Of a stretch of DNA of 64,000 nucleotides, positions 52,278 to 61,332 are shown in pieces. The notes below the pieces were generated by a model, which was not told the origin of the DNA, made no database searches, and saw nothing but the letters and a program-made list of their open reading frames with translations. A program made the position numbers and the translations under genes. This stretch comes from Flavobacteriaceae bacterium (GTDB lineage Bacteria > Bacteroidota > Bacteroidia > Flavobacteriales > Flavobacteriaceae), in contig CP046177.1 of NCBI GenBank assembly GCA_014075215.1, positions 1,178,001 to 1,242,000 of the forward strand, in the 5' to 3' direction. Every line of letters begins with the position of its first letter. The first letter of the stretch is position 1.

Positions 52278-52895
52278 TTAACTTTTAAGTGATTGCTCAA
52301 ATGGTATCCGGTTCAATATACTCCTCCCTAATGTAACTTCGTCTGCGTACTCCAACTCGTCTCCTACCGAAATTCCTCTTGCTATAGTTGAAATAACAAT
52401 ATCATATGCTTCAATTTGTTTGAATACATAAAAGTTAGTAGTATCTCCTTCCATAGTAGAACTCATAGCAAAAATTAATTCTTTAATTTCTTTATTTTTT
52501 ATTTTCTCTACCAAACTATCTATTTCCAGATCTTGTGGCCCAACTCCTTCAATAGGTGAGATTCTTCCTCCCAGTACATGGTATAAACCCTTATATTGAG
52601 AGGTACTTTCAATGGCCATTACATCACGAATATCTTCTACTACGCAAACCATTTCAGGGTTTCTATTTGAGTTAGTACAGATATCACATAATACAGTATC
52701 AGAAATATTATGACATTTCCGGCATGATTTTATATCTGACCTTAAACATTGCAAAGATGCTGTCAGAGAATGAGTGTCTTCAACAGGCTGTTTTAGCAAA
52801 TGTAATACCAAACGTAATGCCGTACGCTTTCCTATTCCCGGTAAACGAGCTACTTCTTCCACAGCATTTTCAAGAAGCTTTGAAGAAAAATTCAT
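52278..52895 (-). CDS. recR: Recombination mediator protein RecR
   Basis: A 205-residue DNA-repair protein acting with RecF/RecO to load RecA. It has an HhH start (LENAVEEVARLPGIGKRTALRLVLHLL), a C4 zinc finger (CRKCHN ... LCDICTN), a Toprim domain (MVCVVEDIRDVMAIE, YHVLGGRISPIEGVGP) and a Walker-like end (ARGISVGDELEYADEVTLGRSI). ATG 52895 is chosen over a TTG at 52904. A TAATTTTG box ends only 6 bases before this ATG, suggesting a leaderless transcript. Confidence 0.93.
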   Translation of the reverse strand: MNFSSKLLENAVEEVARLPGIGKRTALRLVLHLLKQPVEDTHSLTASLQCLRSDIKSCRKCHNISDTVLCDICTNSNRNPEMVCVVEDIRDVMAIESTSQYKGLYHVLGGRISPIEGVGPQDLEIDSLVEKIKNKEIKELIFAMSSTMEGDTTNFYVFKQIEAYDIVISTIARGISVGDELEYADEVTLGRSILNRIPFEQSLKS

Positions 52896-52901
52896 AGTGG
52901 A

Positions 52902-52909
52902 CAAAATTA
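52902..52909 (-). promoter_or_regulatory. -7 box (TAATTTTG) close to recR start
   Basis: Minus-strand TAATTTTG fits TAnnTTTG; with initiation about 6 bases downstream the mRNA would begin at or next to the recR ATG. A TTTG occurs 22 bases upstream, slightly beyond the ideal spacing. Confidence 0.45.
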
Positions 52910-52993
52910 CGAATTATGAATAATGAATGGTCAAAAGTTCCAGATAAAATAATACTCGTTATATAAATTTTCCTGTACTATTCTTTTCTCTTT

Positions 52994-53098
52994 AACCCGG
53001 ATTTTAATCACCATTTATACAATAGGCTTAATTATCGAACTCCTTGGCAAGTTAGCTCTTAGCTGTCAAAGTGTAATCAGTTTCTTAAAATTCGGGTT
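52994..53098. repeat. ~105-bp dispersed repeat (AACCCG family), copy 2
   Basis: Inverted ends AACCCGGATTTTAA and TTAAAATTCGGGTT; the interior is the reverse complement of 5070-5150 with very few changes. Non-coding, between recR and the symporter. Confidence 0.8.
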
Positions 53099-53169
53099 TA
53101 ATTCTATTTTCTTTTAACCCAAGTAATCTTATATTCGTAATTCCAATTAAACATTTATAAGCATATAAA

Positions 53170-54633
53170 GTGGAACCCTTTTATATTTTACTTCTCATTT
53201 TCGCATATTTCAGTCTGCTCATTTTTATTTCTTATCGTACAGGAAAAAAAGCAGATAACAATACTTTTTTTAAAGCGAACAATTCATCTCCATGGTATTT
53301 AGTAGCTTTCGGAATGATTGGCACCTCTCTTTCCGGAGTTACTTTCATTTCTGTTCCCGGCTGGGTAGAAAGTCAAAGCATGAGTTATATGCAGATGGTA
53401 TTGGGATATATTTTAGGTTATGCCATGATTGGTTTCATTTTACTTCCACTCTATTATCGCCTAAATCTAACCTCTATTTATACCTATTTAGACGATCGGT
53501 TTGGAAGGTATGCATACAAAACCGGAGCTTCTTTTTTCTTATTGTCCCGGGCCGTCGGCGCTGCTTTTCGCTTGTTTTTAGTTGCTAATGTGTTGCAATT
53601 ACTATTGTTTGATGAATTTGGAATTCCATTTTGGGTTACCGTTACCATTACTATTTTACTCATTTGGTTGTATACGTTTAAAGGCGGGATTAAGACCATT
53701 GTTTGGACAGATACTTTACAAACAATGTGTATGTTAATTGCCATTGGAGTCTGCATTTATGCAATTTCCGATAAGATGCATATCTCCAATATTTTTAGCT
53801 ATGTTGCCGATAGTGAGTTTTCCAGAACTTTCTTTTTTGAAGATTATAAAGCAGGGAACTATTTTTGGAAACGATTTTTTTCAGGTGCGTTTATAGCGGT
53901 GGTAATGACAGGTTTGGATCAAGACATGATGCAAAAGAACTTGACATGTAGGAACCTGAAAGATGCGCGGAAAAATATGTTTTGGTTTACTATTGTGTTA
54001 GTGATTGTTAATTTTTTCTTTTTAGTATTAGGTGTTTTATTAACAGGTTATGCTCAGGAAAATGGAATTGATGTCCACAGAGATGAATTATTTCCTGTTA
54101 TAGCAACCAAAGGCAGTTTAGGTTTGGCAACTGTTATATTTTTTATACTTGGCTTAATAGCTGCTGCCTATTCAAGTGCCGATTCTGCATTGACTTCTTT
54201 AACTACTTCATTTAGTATTGATATACTGGAAGTAGAAAAGACAAAAAAGAAAAATGAGCAAGAGAAAATAAGAAAGAAAGTTCATATACTATTTTCTTTT
54301 ATTTTAATTGCTACCATTTTAACTTTTAGATATCTCATTAGAGACAGTAGTGTTATTTCTGACATTTTTAAAGCCGCAGGTTACACTTACGGCCCCTTAT
54401 TAGGCTTGTACGCTTTCGGGTTGTTTACCAAACTCAAGACAAAAGACAACGCAATTCCTTATATTTGTATTATTGCTCCAATCCTGACTTTCTTAACCAA
54501 TTACCTAACCGTAAAACTCTTTAGTTTTGATTTTGATTTTTTTGTATTGGTCATAAATGGTTTCTATACGTTTATGGGACTGTTTTTGTTCAAGAAAAGT
54601 TATAAAAATTATTATAAAATAAGTAATCCATAA
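53170..54633 (+). CDS. Sodium:solute symporter family transporter
   Basis: A 487-residue inner-membrane protein from a GTG start with about 13 helices (LeuT-like SSS fold). Typical elements: SYRTGKKADNNTFFKANNSSPWYLVAFGMIGTSLSGVTFISVPG (in part), FKGGIKTIVWTDTLQT, TGLDQDMMQKNLTCRNLKDARKNM (in part) and AAYSSADSALTSLTTSFSID with the sodium-site serines. Substrate unknown. Confidence 0.88.
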   Translation: MEPFYILLLIFAYFSLLIFISYRTGKKADNNTFFKANNSSPWYLVAFGMIGTSLSGVTFISVPGWVESQSMSYMQMVLGYILGYAMIGFILLPLYYRLNLTSIYTYLDDRFGRYAYKTGASFFLLSRAVGAAFRLFLVANVLQLLLFDEFGIPFWVTVTITILLIWLYTFKGGIKTIVWTDTLQTMCMLIAIGVCIYAISDKMHISNIFSYVADSEFSRTFFFEDYKAGNYFWKRFFSGAFIAVVMTGLDQDMMQKNLTCRNLKDARKNMFWFTIVLVIVNFFFLVLGVLLTGYAQENGIDVHRDELFPVIATKGSLGLATVIFFILGLIAAAYSSADSALTSLTTSFSIDILEVEKTKKKNEQEKIRKKVHILFSFILIATILTFRYLIRDSSVISDIFKAAGYTYGPLLGLYAFGLFTKLKTKDNAIPYICIIAPILTFLTNYLTVKLFSFDFDFFVLVINGFYTFMGLFLFKKSYKNYYKISNP

Positions 54634-54644
54634 AAATTAAAAAA

Positions 54645-55016
54645 ATGAAATTAGGCGCTTTTTCAATCAGTTTAACTGTAAAAAACTTAGAAGTTTCCAG
54701 AAAATTCTATGAAACCCTTGGTTTTTCTGTTTTTGCAGGCGACAAAAAACACAATTATTATATCTTAAAAAATGACAATGCACTGATTGGTATCTTTCAG
54801 GGAAGGTTTGACAAGAATATCCTTACCTTTAATCCGGGTTGGGACGAAAATGCCAATAAGTTCAATGAATTTGACGATATTCGAACTATTCAAAAACACT
54901 TAAAACATAAAGGTTTTGCTTTTTCCTCGGAAGCAGATGAAAGTACAACCGGCCCCGCTAGTTTTGTCATTACAGACCCTGATGGAAATACCATATTGGT
55001 TGATCAACACGTATAA
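54645..55016 (+). CDS. VOC family protein (glyoxalase/dioxygenase fold)
   Basis: 123 residues, two beta-alpha-beta3 units: SISLTVKNLEVSRKFYETLGFSVF at the start and FVITDPDGNTILVDQHV at the end. Possible metal ligands are not a complete H/E set, so the activity is uncertain. It lies 11 bp after the symporter and is probably co-transcribed. Confidence 0.83.
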   Translation: MKLGAFSISLTVKNLEVSRKFYETLGFSVFAGDKKHNYYILKNDNALIGIFQGRFDKNILTFNPGWDENANKFNEFDDIRTIQKHLKHKGFAFSSEADESTTGPASFVITDPDGNTILVDQHV

Positions 55017-55074
55017 TGTTTATCCGTATCAAAAAATCGTTAAGATTCGTATTTTTGCTGTCTAATTTTCTTTT

Positions 55075-55722
55075 ATGTCTCAAGACCTCAGTAACTATCG
55101 AAAATCTTACAAAAAACAAGAGCTTTTAGAAGTCAATTGCCCGGAAAATCCGATGGAATTGTTCCAAAAATGGTTTTTGAATGCAGATCAATCTGAAATG
55201 GCAAAAGAAACCAATGCGATGACTATAAGTACTATTGGAGAAGACGGTTTTCCTAAAAACAGAGTGGTTTTACTAAAGAAATATACTTGGGAGGGTTTTA
55301 TCTTTTATACAAACTATGACTCGGAAAAAGGAATAGCCATTTTAAAAAATAATCGTGTATGCCTTTCTTTCTTTTGGCCTGCATTAGAGCAGCAAATTAT
55401 TATTAAAGGAGGCGCCAAAAAAATTCCGGAAAACCTCTCTGACGGCTATTTTGAATCTCGCCCGGAAGGAAGTAAGCTGGGAGCCTGGGCGTCTAACCAA
55501 AGTCAAATAGTTTCTTCAAGGAAAACACTAGACAATGCCTTAAAAACATATCAACAACAATTTAAAGAAAAAGAAATTCCCAGACCCTCATACTGGGGAG
55601 GTTTTTTAGTAAAACCTGTTTCTATGGAATTTTGGCAGGGAAGACCCAACCGAATGCATGACAGGATTCGCTATACACTGGAAAAGGATTTTTTATGGAA
55701 CATCGAACGATTAGCTCCTTAA
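55075..55722 (+). CDS. pdxH: Pyridoxamine 5'-phosphate oxidase
   Basis: A 215-residue FMN enzyme producing pyridoxal 5'-phosphate. Signatures: NAMTISTIGEDGFPKNRVVLLK, FYTNYDSEKG, FFWPALEQQIIIKG, ESRPEGSKLGAWASNQS, and the C-terminal PVSMEFWQGRPNRMHDR. Complete, normal length. Confidence 0.93.
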   Translation: MSQDLSNYRKSYKKQELLEVNCPENPMELFQKWFLNADQSEMAKETNAMTISTIGEDGFPKNRVVLLKKYTWEGFIFYTNYDSEKGIAILKNNRVCLSFFWPALEQQIIIKGGAKKIPENLSDGYFESRPEGSKLGAWASNQSQIVSSRKTLDNALKTYQQQFKEKEIPRPSYWGGFLVKPVSMEFWQGRPNRMHDRIRYTLEKDFLWNIERLAP

Positions 55723-55763
55723 TTTTTATATTTACAACCCAATCTTAAAATCATTAGTGTAAG

Positions 55764-56252
55764 GTGAAAACACTTTATATTGTAAGACATGCCAAATCTT
55801 CCTGGGAATATGATAAAATAGAGGATATCAACAGGCCTCTAAAACAACGTGGCATTAAAGATGCACATCTGCTTTCCAAATTCTTATCTAAAGAAATAGC
55901 CAAACCGGATGTATTTGTTTCCAGCAGTGCAAACAGAGCATTACATACTGCTGTTATTTTCTGTGAGAATTTTGAGTATCCTCTTTCGAATCTGAAAATT
56001 AAACGACAGCTCTATAGTTTTAGCGATGGTTATTTGGTAAAAACGGTTAAGGCTTTGGATGACAGTTTTAATTCGGCAATCATTTTTAGTCACGATCACG
56101 GTATCAATACGTTTGTTAATAAATTTGGTGATAAGCCCATTGCTCATGTGCCAACTTGTGGTGTTATAGGTATTACATTTGCAGAGAAACACTGGAAGGA
56201 TATTAAAAAAGGAAAAACTATTTTGGCAGAATTTCCTAAAGATCATAAATAA
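55764..56252 (+). CDS. SixA-type histidine phosphatase
   Basis: A 162-residue phosphoglycerate-mutase-fold phosphatase with GTG start. It has the RHG-like motif YIVRHAKSSWE, SSSANRALHTA, and the second histidine in IIFSHDHGINTF. It probably dephosphorylates phosphohistidine on signalling proteins, but targets are unknown. A Ppx/GppA gene begins 11 bp downstream. Confidence 0.86.
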   Translation: MKTLYIVRHAKSSWEYDKIEDINRPLKQRGIKDAHLLSKFLSKEIAKPDVFVSSSANRALHTAVIFCENFEYPLSNLKIKRQLYSFSDGYLVKTVKALDDSFNSAIIFSHDHGINTFVNKFGDKPIAHVPTCGVIGITFAEKHWKDIKKGKTILAEFPKDHK

Positions 56253-56262
56253 TTCATTTTTG

Positions 56263-57156
56263 TTGCAGATAAAAAAATACGGAGCTATTGATATCGGATC
56301 TAATGCCATTCGATTACTGATTTCCAATATTGTCGAGGAAAAAAATAAAAAACCTCTTTTTAAAAAATCCTCCATAGTACGGGTTCCTATCCGATTAGGA
56401 GCCGATACTTTTGTAACCGGAAAAATCAGTGATGACAATATTCAAAGAATAATAGACGCATTACAGGCTTTTAAGCTCATTATGAAAGTAAACGGAGTTG
56501 AAAAGTATAAAGCTTGCGCCACGTCTGCTCTAAGAGAATCTAAAAACGGAATAGCTGTTACCGACACTATTTTTGAACAAACCGATATAAAAATCGACAT
56601 TATTAGCGGGAAAGAAGAAGCCGCTATTATTTCTTTTACAGATTTAAATCAACTCATTAAAAGTGATAGCACTTATCTTTATGTTGACGTAGGTGGAGGA
56701 AGTACGGAATTTACTATTTTTTCCGAAGGTAAACTAATAAAATCCAAGTCCTTTAAGATGGGAACGGTTCGTTTATTGAATACCCCTAAAGATGTCAATA
56801 AAGCTATCTTTAAAAATGTTGAAAAATGGATCACTCAACATACTGCTCCGTATAAAAAAATAACACTCATCGGATCAGGAGGTAATATCAATAAACTTTT
56901 TAAACTCTCCGGCAGAACTGAAGGAAAACCCATCTCTTATATTTATTTAAATGCTCAATATCAGTTTTTAAAGAAATTGAGCTATGCCGACCGTATCTCC
57001 GAATTGAGTTTAAATCCCGATAGAGCAGATGTAATCATTCCTGCTACTAAAATTTATTTGTCAGCGATGAAATGGAGTGGTGCTCGTAAGATTTATGTTC
57101 CAAAAATCGGACTGGCAGATGGGATTATAAAAAGTTTGTATTATAGCAAATTTTAA
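56263..57156 (+). CDS. Ppx/GppA family phosphatase (exopolyphosphatase-like)
   Basis: 298 residues from TTG 56263, which gives the usual family start QIKKYGAIDIGSNAIRLLIS; a longer form from 56179 would overlap sixA by 74 bp. ASKHA-fold motifs: YGAIDIGSNAIRLLI, KYKACATSALRES, SGKEEAAI, LYVDVGGGSTEFTIF and IGSGGNINKL. It hydrolyses polyphosphate and/or pppGpp. Length fits the short Ppx form. Confidence 0.88.
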   Translation: MQIKKYGAIDIGSNAIRLLISNIVEEKNKKPLFKKSSIVRVPIRLGADTFVTGKISDDNIQRIIDALQAFKLIMKVNGVEKYKACATSALRESKNGIAVTDTIFEQTDIKIDIISGKEEAAIISFTDLNQLIKSDSTYLYVDVGGGSTEFTIFSEGKLIKSKSFKMGTVRLLNTPKDVNKAIFKNVEKWITQHTAPYKKITLIGSGGNINKLFKLSGRTEGKPISYIYLNAQYQFLKKLSYADRISELSLNPDRADVIIPATKIYLSAMKWSGARKIYVPKIGLADGIIKSLYYSKF

Positions 57157-57250
57157 AAATGAATTTTCCCAAGCTACTATACAAATAGCTATCTCAAAAA
57201 TATTGAGGTATATTGGGGATATCGAACTAGATAGTAAGTCTAAACTGTTG

Positions 57251-57412
57251 GAGACCTTTGCAAAATAGTGATATATTCCGTATTGAAATTGATTTCGCTT
57301 TAAATTTCTTCCTTCTCGAAAATTTTAAATCCTCAAAACCAATAGGTTATTCCGGTTGAAAATTTTCTTCGGGCGTCGAACTTTTTTACCAAATCAATTT
57401 TGCAAAGGTCTC
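57251..57412 (+). repeat. 162-bp hairpin repeat (GAGACC family), copy D
   Basis: Nearly identical to copy C: GAGACCTTTGCAAAATAG ... TTTTGCAAAGGTCTC, same orientation. No obvious target duplication (TGTTG versus ATATA). Confidence 0.9.
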
Positions 57413-57468
57413 ATATATTTAATAATAAGATTCCCAGTTTTGCTTTCCAAAAGCTATTTGGTTAACCC

Positions 57469-58068
57469 TTAAAAATAGGCTATTTGTTGGTTAGGTTTTA
57501 TTATTAGAGTCCGATTTTTCTCTAACAAATTTTTGCACAGGTAACCAAAGGTATTAAGAACAAGCCAAAGAATTTCTTGTTTGAGTTTTCTCATTAATTT
57601 TTTGAAGTTGAACCCAGCGGCGGCCATCATAAAGTTGATACTATCTCCCATCTGACCTTTTAGGAAGTTGTTTGCTACCCTATGGTCTTGTTTAAGATGG
57701 GATATTGTTCATTCTTGCCCAATACGCTGACGAAAGTGAACTAGATCGCTGGCAGCGAAAGGTTGGCCACAACGTTGAACGGTAGCACCACCTAAATACT
57801 GAAAATAAGCGTTCACCTCCCAGTGTTCTTCTACCAAACGCTCATCGGATAAATTGTAAATGGACTTCAAAATCAAAAGTGAAATCATCAAACGAATCGG
57901 ACGAGCAGGGAGACCTTTATCCGAATAGAACTTTGAAAACTCTTTATCAAAATAATACCAGTCTATCTCGTCTGCTAACAGATAAAGCTCATGCTTGGCA
58001 TTCAATTGTTCCTGTAAGGTTGGAGCTAGAAAAGTTAACTGATTTTGAGGATTATTTTTTGAACGCAT
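57469..58068 (-). pseudogene. IS5-type transposase with catalytic core deleted (copy 3)
   Basis: Identical in protein sequence to copy 1 in both fragments. Non-functional. Confidence 0.85.
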
Positions 58069-58139
58069 TTGACAAGGTTTTACAATACAATTTAAAAAAC
58101 GTTGTCTTTTTTACAATAGTTCTCCAGGCTTTTTTGTAT

Positions 58140-58185
58140 GAACTCATCTTGACTTTTTGTTTTTAACCGAAAATGAACTGAAATT
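58140..58185. repeat. Left remnant of nested GAACTCATCTTGAC repeat
   Basis: The first ~46 bp of the repeat at 37220, starting at the same base of the IS. It breaks off at AACTGAAATT, a motif also present in the IS just past the insertion point, so it arose by deletion between short direct repeats. Confidence 0.88.
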
Positions 58186-58300
58186 CAATATGTTAAAATT
58201 TTTTTAAAGGTTGACTATTTAATTACGAATGTATCTAAATAACTTACCAAAGTTTCATAAATGAACAGTCTTTGGTAGCTCATCTAACTTAAAATACGTT

Positions 58301-60820
58301 TTATTTTACAATTATTTTCTTAGTAATACTCTGGTTGTTATTTGTAATTTGTACTAAATAAATTCCCTCTGAAAAGTTGCTTAGATCAACATTATTTAAA
58401 TCATTACTGGTTTCAAAATGTTTCACAACACTTCCAATAATATTATATATCAATACGCTACTTTTTCCAGTCAAATTATTTAATTTTATATTAAAACTTT
58501 TATTGTTTGTTGGATTTGGAAATAAACTTACAGCATCTTCAGATAATGCATTTTCTTCAACTCCCAAGGCCGCTGAACTTATAGAAGCCTCCCAAGAGCC
58601 TCTTCCAAAGGTGGCAACTCTTATTTTTTCAGTACTGTAAAAAATGTTAATATCACGAACAATTACATTTGGAAGGCCATTGTCAAGTTTTACCCAATCT
58701 GCATTAGAGTTTCTCCAGTAATAGACTCCGAAATGTGTTGCTAGGAATAATTCACCGTCTGTAGTTCCGGTTCTATAATCAATATCATAAGCTGGAATAT
58801 TAGGCAAGCTTCCTGAAATATTTTGCCAAGATATGCCTCCGTCTGTTGATTTATATACGTGAGCTGAAAGATATCCACCATAACAAATATAAACTTCATT
58901 AGGGTTAGTAGGATGGATAGCAATACCTGTTATTGTGAAATCCTGCGGGTTTGGTAATGTAGTCCAGGAAGCTCCTCCGTTTGTTGTTTTTTTTAAGCCG
59001 TTGAGTCCATAGACATAGATGATATTTCCATCAGAAGGAGCCAGAGCAATAGAAATAGGAATACCAGTTCCGGAATTCATATTTGTCCAACTATCTCCCC
59101 TATTTGTTGATTTGTAAATTTCATTAAAACCACCAAAAATTGTTGTTGGAACCGTAGGGTGAATTTCTAATTCCCATGTAAAAGGAGTAGGGACCATTGG
59201 TACATTTAATATTTCTGGTTCCGAAGCAAAACCGTCTGTAGTTCTTTTTAATAAACCATGTTGGCCACAGGCCCAAGCAATATTAGAATTCGAATAATCC
59301 CACAATCCTGCAACTCCGTCACCCACTCCCACTGAGGTAAAAGAGGTACCGTTATAAACAGCCGCGTCATTATCTTGAGCTCCTAAAATTAATTTTCCTT
59401 CATCCTGAGGGGTCCCTGATACATGATAAAATTGTGTGATTGCCAAGCCTGAAGACAAATCTGTCCAAGCAGTACTTGAAGAAGCATCTCCTTTATAAAT
59501 TCCTCCGTCATTTCCAGAGAATGCCATATTAGTGCCGGAAACAAATACAAAATCATGGTGGTCAGCATGTACATAGAAATAAGGGTCGCCTGTCTGCCAA
59601 AAGCCATTCAAATAAGCTTCCCATGTAGAGCCACCATTTTGCGATCTCCAACCATTAATATCCCCCACAAAAATAAGATTTTTATTGATTGGAGAAATTG
59701 CAATAGTTAAATTGTACCCCCCTTGGGAGTTAAACATGGTGAAGGTATGGACAGTTGCCCAACTACTTCCCTGATTTGTTGACTTTCTAACAACACCACT
59801 CTGGTCAACAGATAGAATTAAATCTGGATCATTACTTGTTTGAGCTATTTCTAGTCTTCCTGAAGTAGTAGGGGCTGATGCCGTTGTCCAAGATACCCCA
59901 TTATTTGTTGAAATGTAAAACTTACCACTATTAGAAGTTGCATAGATAATAGTATTACTACCTGTTTTATATTGAATATCATTGAAGTTGGCATTACTTT
60001 CAACAAAGACATCAGCCCAATTAGCACCGCCGTCTGTGCTTCTTTTGATGGAATTTGTTGTTGTTGCAAAAATAGTTTCTGTGTTATTAGGGTCAATTAA
60101 TAAATTTCCAATCGTGTTCATTTCAGTTACATTAAAAGTCAGCCCTGTTGTATTCCATGTATCTCCGGCATCCGTAGATTTTAGAACACCTATAGAAAAA
60201 TTATGTTGAGCATCGAAGTCTCCCGTTGCTAGATATAAAACATTTGGATTTGATGGATTAATAACAATATCAGAGACACCCATATTTGGAAAATTATCCC
60301 CTTTTGGAATCCATGTGTTCCCACCGTCAGTAGTTTTCCAAATGCCACCGCTAGGCGTTCCAATATACAGTGTATTTACATTGGTACCATTGAAAGCAAT
60401 GCAATTGACTCTCCCCATTCCGGAATAATTTGGAGCAAGAAAAGTAGATATTGGTATTGTTGTTGGTCCTATTAATGACCACTCAGTACTACTCCTGACA
60501 TGATCGGGTAGTTGAGCTTGACGAGCATTGTCTTTTAACCATTCACTATAATCATGATAAGGGGAAACAAAAGAACCATCAGGTTTAATTCTATTTCTCC
60601 AAAGGCTTGCCCAACGCTCAAATTGCTTGATTTTCTTTTTGCTTTCTATATCCGTCCTACCTCTTAAAAGATCTAACTCTTGTCTTGTAGAGTTTACAAT
60701 TTCAAAATAATTCGCTTCTTCTTTTAATGCTGCAGTTCTCCAATTATTACTTTGTCCTGTGGAAGAATAATTAAAGAAAAGCATTAGGATTCCTATAAAG
60801 GAAAATGTCTGTTGTTTCAT
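58301..60820 (-). CDS. T9SS-secreted BNR/sortilin-repeat protein
   Basis: An 839-residue exported protein: signal peptide (TFSFIGILMLFFNYSSTGQ), then a domain to ~110, then many BNR/VPS10-like units across ~115-740 with the repeated S/T-x-D-x-G-x-[ST]-W motif (TTDGGNTWIP, STDAGDTWNT, STDGGANWAD, STNRGDSWTN, STDGGISWQN). The C-terminal ~75 residues form a type A sorting domain (SLFPNPTNN ... GIYLVQI ... KKIIVK). It folds as a large beta-propeller, exported across the outer membrane by the type IX system and probably attached to the surface. No catalytic residues are evident. Confidence 0.88.
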   Translation of the reverse strand: MKQQTFSFIGILMLFFNYSSTGQSNNWRTAALKEEANYFEIVNSTRQELDLLRGRTDIESKKKIKQFERWASLWRNRIKPDGSFVSPYHDYSEWLKDNARQAQLPDHVRSSTEWSLIGPTTIPISTFLAPNYSGMGRVNCIAFNGTNVNTLYIGTPSGGIWKTTDGGNTWIPKGDNFPNMGVSDIVINPSNPNVLYLATGDFDAQHNFSIGVLKSTDAGDTWNTTGLTFNVTEMNTIGNLLIDPNNTETIFATTTNSIKRSTDGGANWADVFVESNANFNDIQYKTGSNTIIYATSNSGKFYISTNNGVSWTTASAPTTSGRLEIAQTSNDPDLILSVDQSGVVRKSTNQGSSWATVHTFTMFNSQGGYNLTIAISPINKNLIFVGDINGWRSQNGGSTWEAYLNGFWQTGDPYFYVHADHHDFVFVSGTNMAFSGNDGGIYKGDASSSTAWTDLSSGLAITQFYHVSGTPQDEGKLILGAQDNDAAVYNGTSFTSVGVGDGVAGLWDYSNSNIAWACGQHGLLKRTTDGFASEPEILNVPMVPTPFTWELEIHPTVPTTIFGGFNEIYKSTNRGDSWTNMNSGTGIPISIALAPSDGNIIYVYGLNGLKKTTNGGASWTTLPNPQDFTITGIAIHPTNPNEVYICYGGYLSAHVYKSTDGGISWQNISGSLPNIPAYDIDYRTGTTDGELFLATHFGVYYWRNSNADWVKLDNGLPNVIVRDINIFYSTEKIRVATFGRGSWEASISSAALGVEENALSEDAVSLFPNPTNNKSFNIKLNNLTGKSSVLIYNIIGSVVKHFETSNDLNNVDLSNFSEGIYLVQITNNNQSITKKIIVK

Positions 60821-61077
60821 GTGTTTAAATTTTGATTTTCATTAAAGGTTTGGGTTACCCAGTTAAGTCTCATAAATATAAAACTCTGTCTTTCTTAGGC
60901 ATTATGAACACTGGTTTAGAAGTTAACAGTACTAAAATCTTGAAAAATAATTTATGCTTCATTTTTAATACTTTGAGAACTAAATGGGCAAGCCTGTAAA
61001 TTAATTTGTTTTGAATTATGTAGTAAAAAACCATAAAACTTTACACATTATTGCAATAAAAAAGTCCTATTGCTGTT

Positions 61078-61330
61078 ATTCGGACTTATTCAATTGTTTT
61101 TGATATTGTTTTGGAGTATAATGCCCTCCGTGTTTTTAAAAACACTATAGAATGTTGATTTTGAATAGAATTCCATGTCTTGGGCTAATCCTAAAATAGA
61201 TAATTGTTTTGACTTTGGAAAAGAGAGTAGTTTTTTTAAATTCATCTATTCGAAACCGGTCAATAAAATGATAAAAATTGTTTTTAGTGCTTTTATTGAT
61301 ATTCAATAGTTTATATATTTTTCTGCTAAT
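61078..61330 (-). pseudogene. AraC-type HTH domain, decayed fragment
   Basis: Minus-strand pieces in different frames reconstruct the C-terminal HTH of an AraC regulator: NNFYHFIDRFRIDEFKK, then (shifted frame) LSILGLAQDMEFYSKSTFYSVFKN, then (shifted again) YTPKQYQKQLNKSE. At least two frameshifts and no N-terminal domain. The other part of 60821-61077 holds no recognisable gene; AAGTCC / GGACTT (about 61064-61085) is a hairpin. Confidence 0.7.
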
Positions 61331-61332
61331 CA

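Larger units (their letters stand above)
57460..58218 (-). mobile_element. Internally deleted IS5-type element, copy 3
   Basis: 759 bp, first base G instead of A (GGTTAACCCTTAAAAA), ...AGGTTGACT at the other end. Duplication ATTT at 57456-57459 and 58219-58222. It contains the left 46 bp of the nested repeat seen in copy 1, joined directly to the end of the IS. Confidence 0.9.

Noticed and set aside
58377..60209. Plus- and minus-strand open frames inside the T9SS protein gene
   Set aside because: They are shadows of the 839-residue BNR-repeat gene; repetitive codons keep other frames open. None has a family signature.
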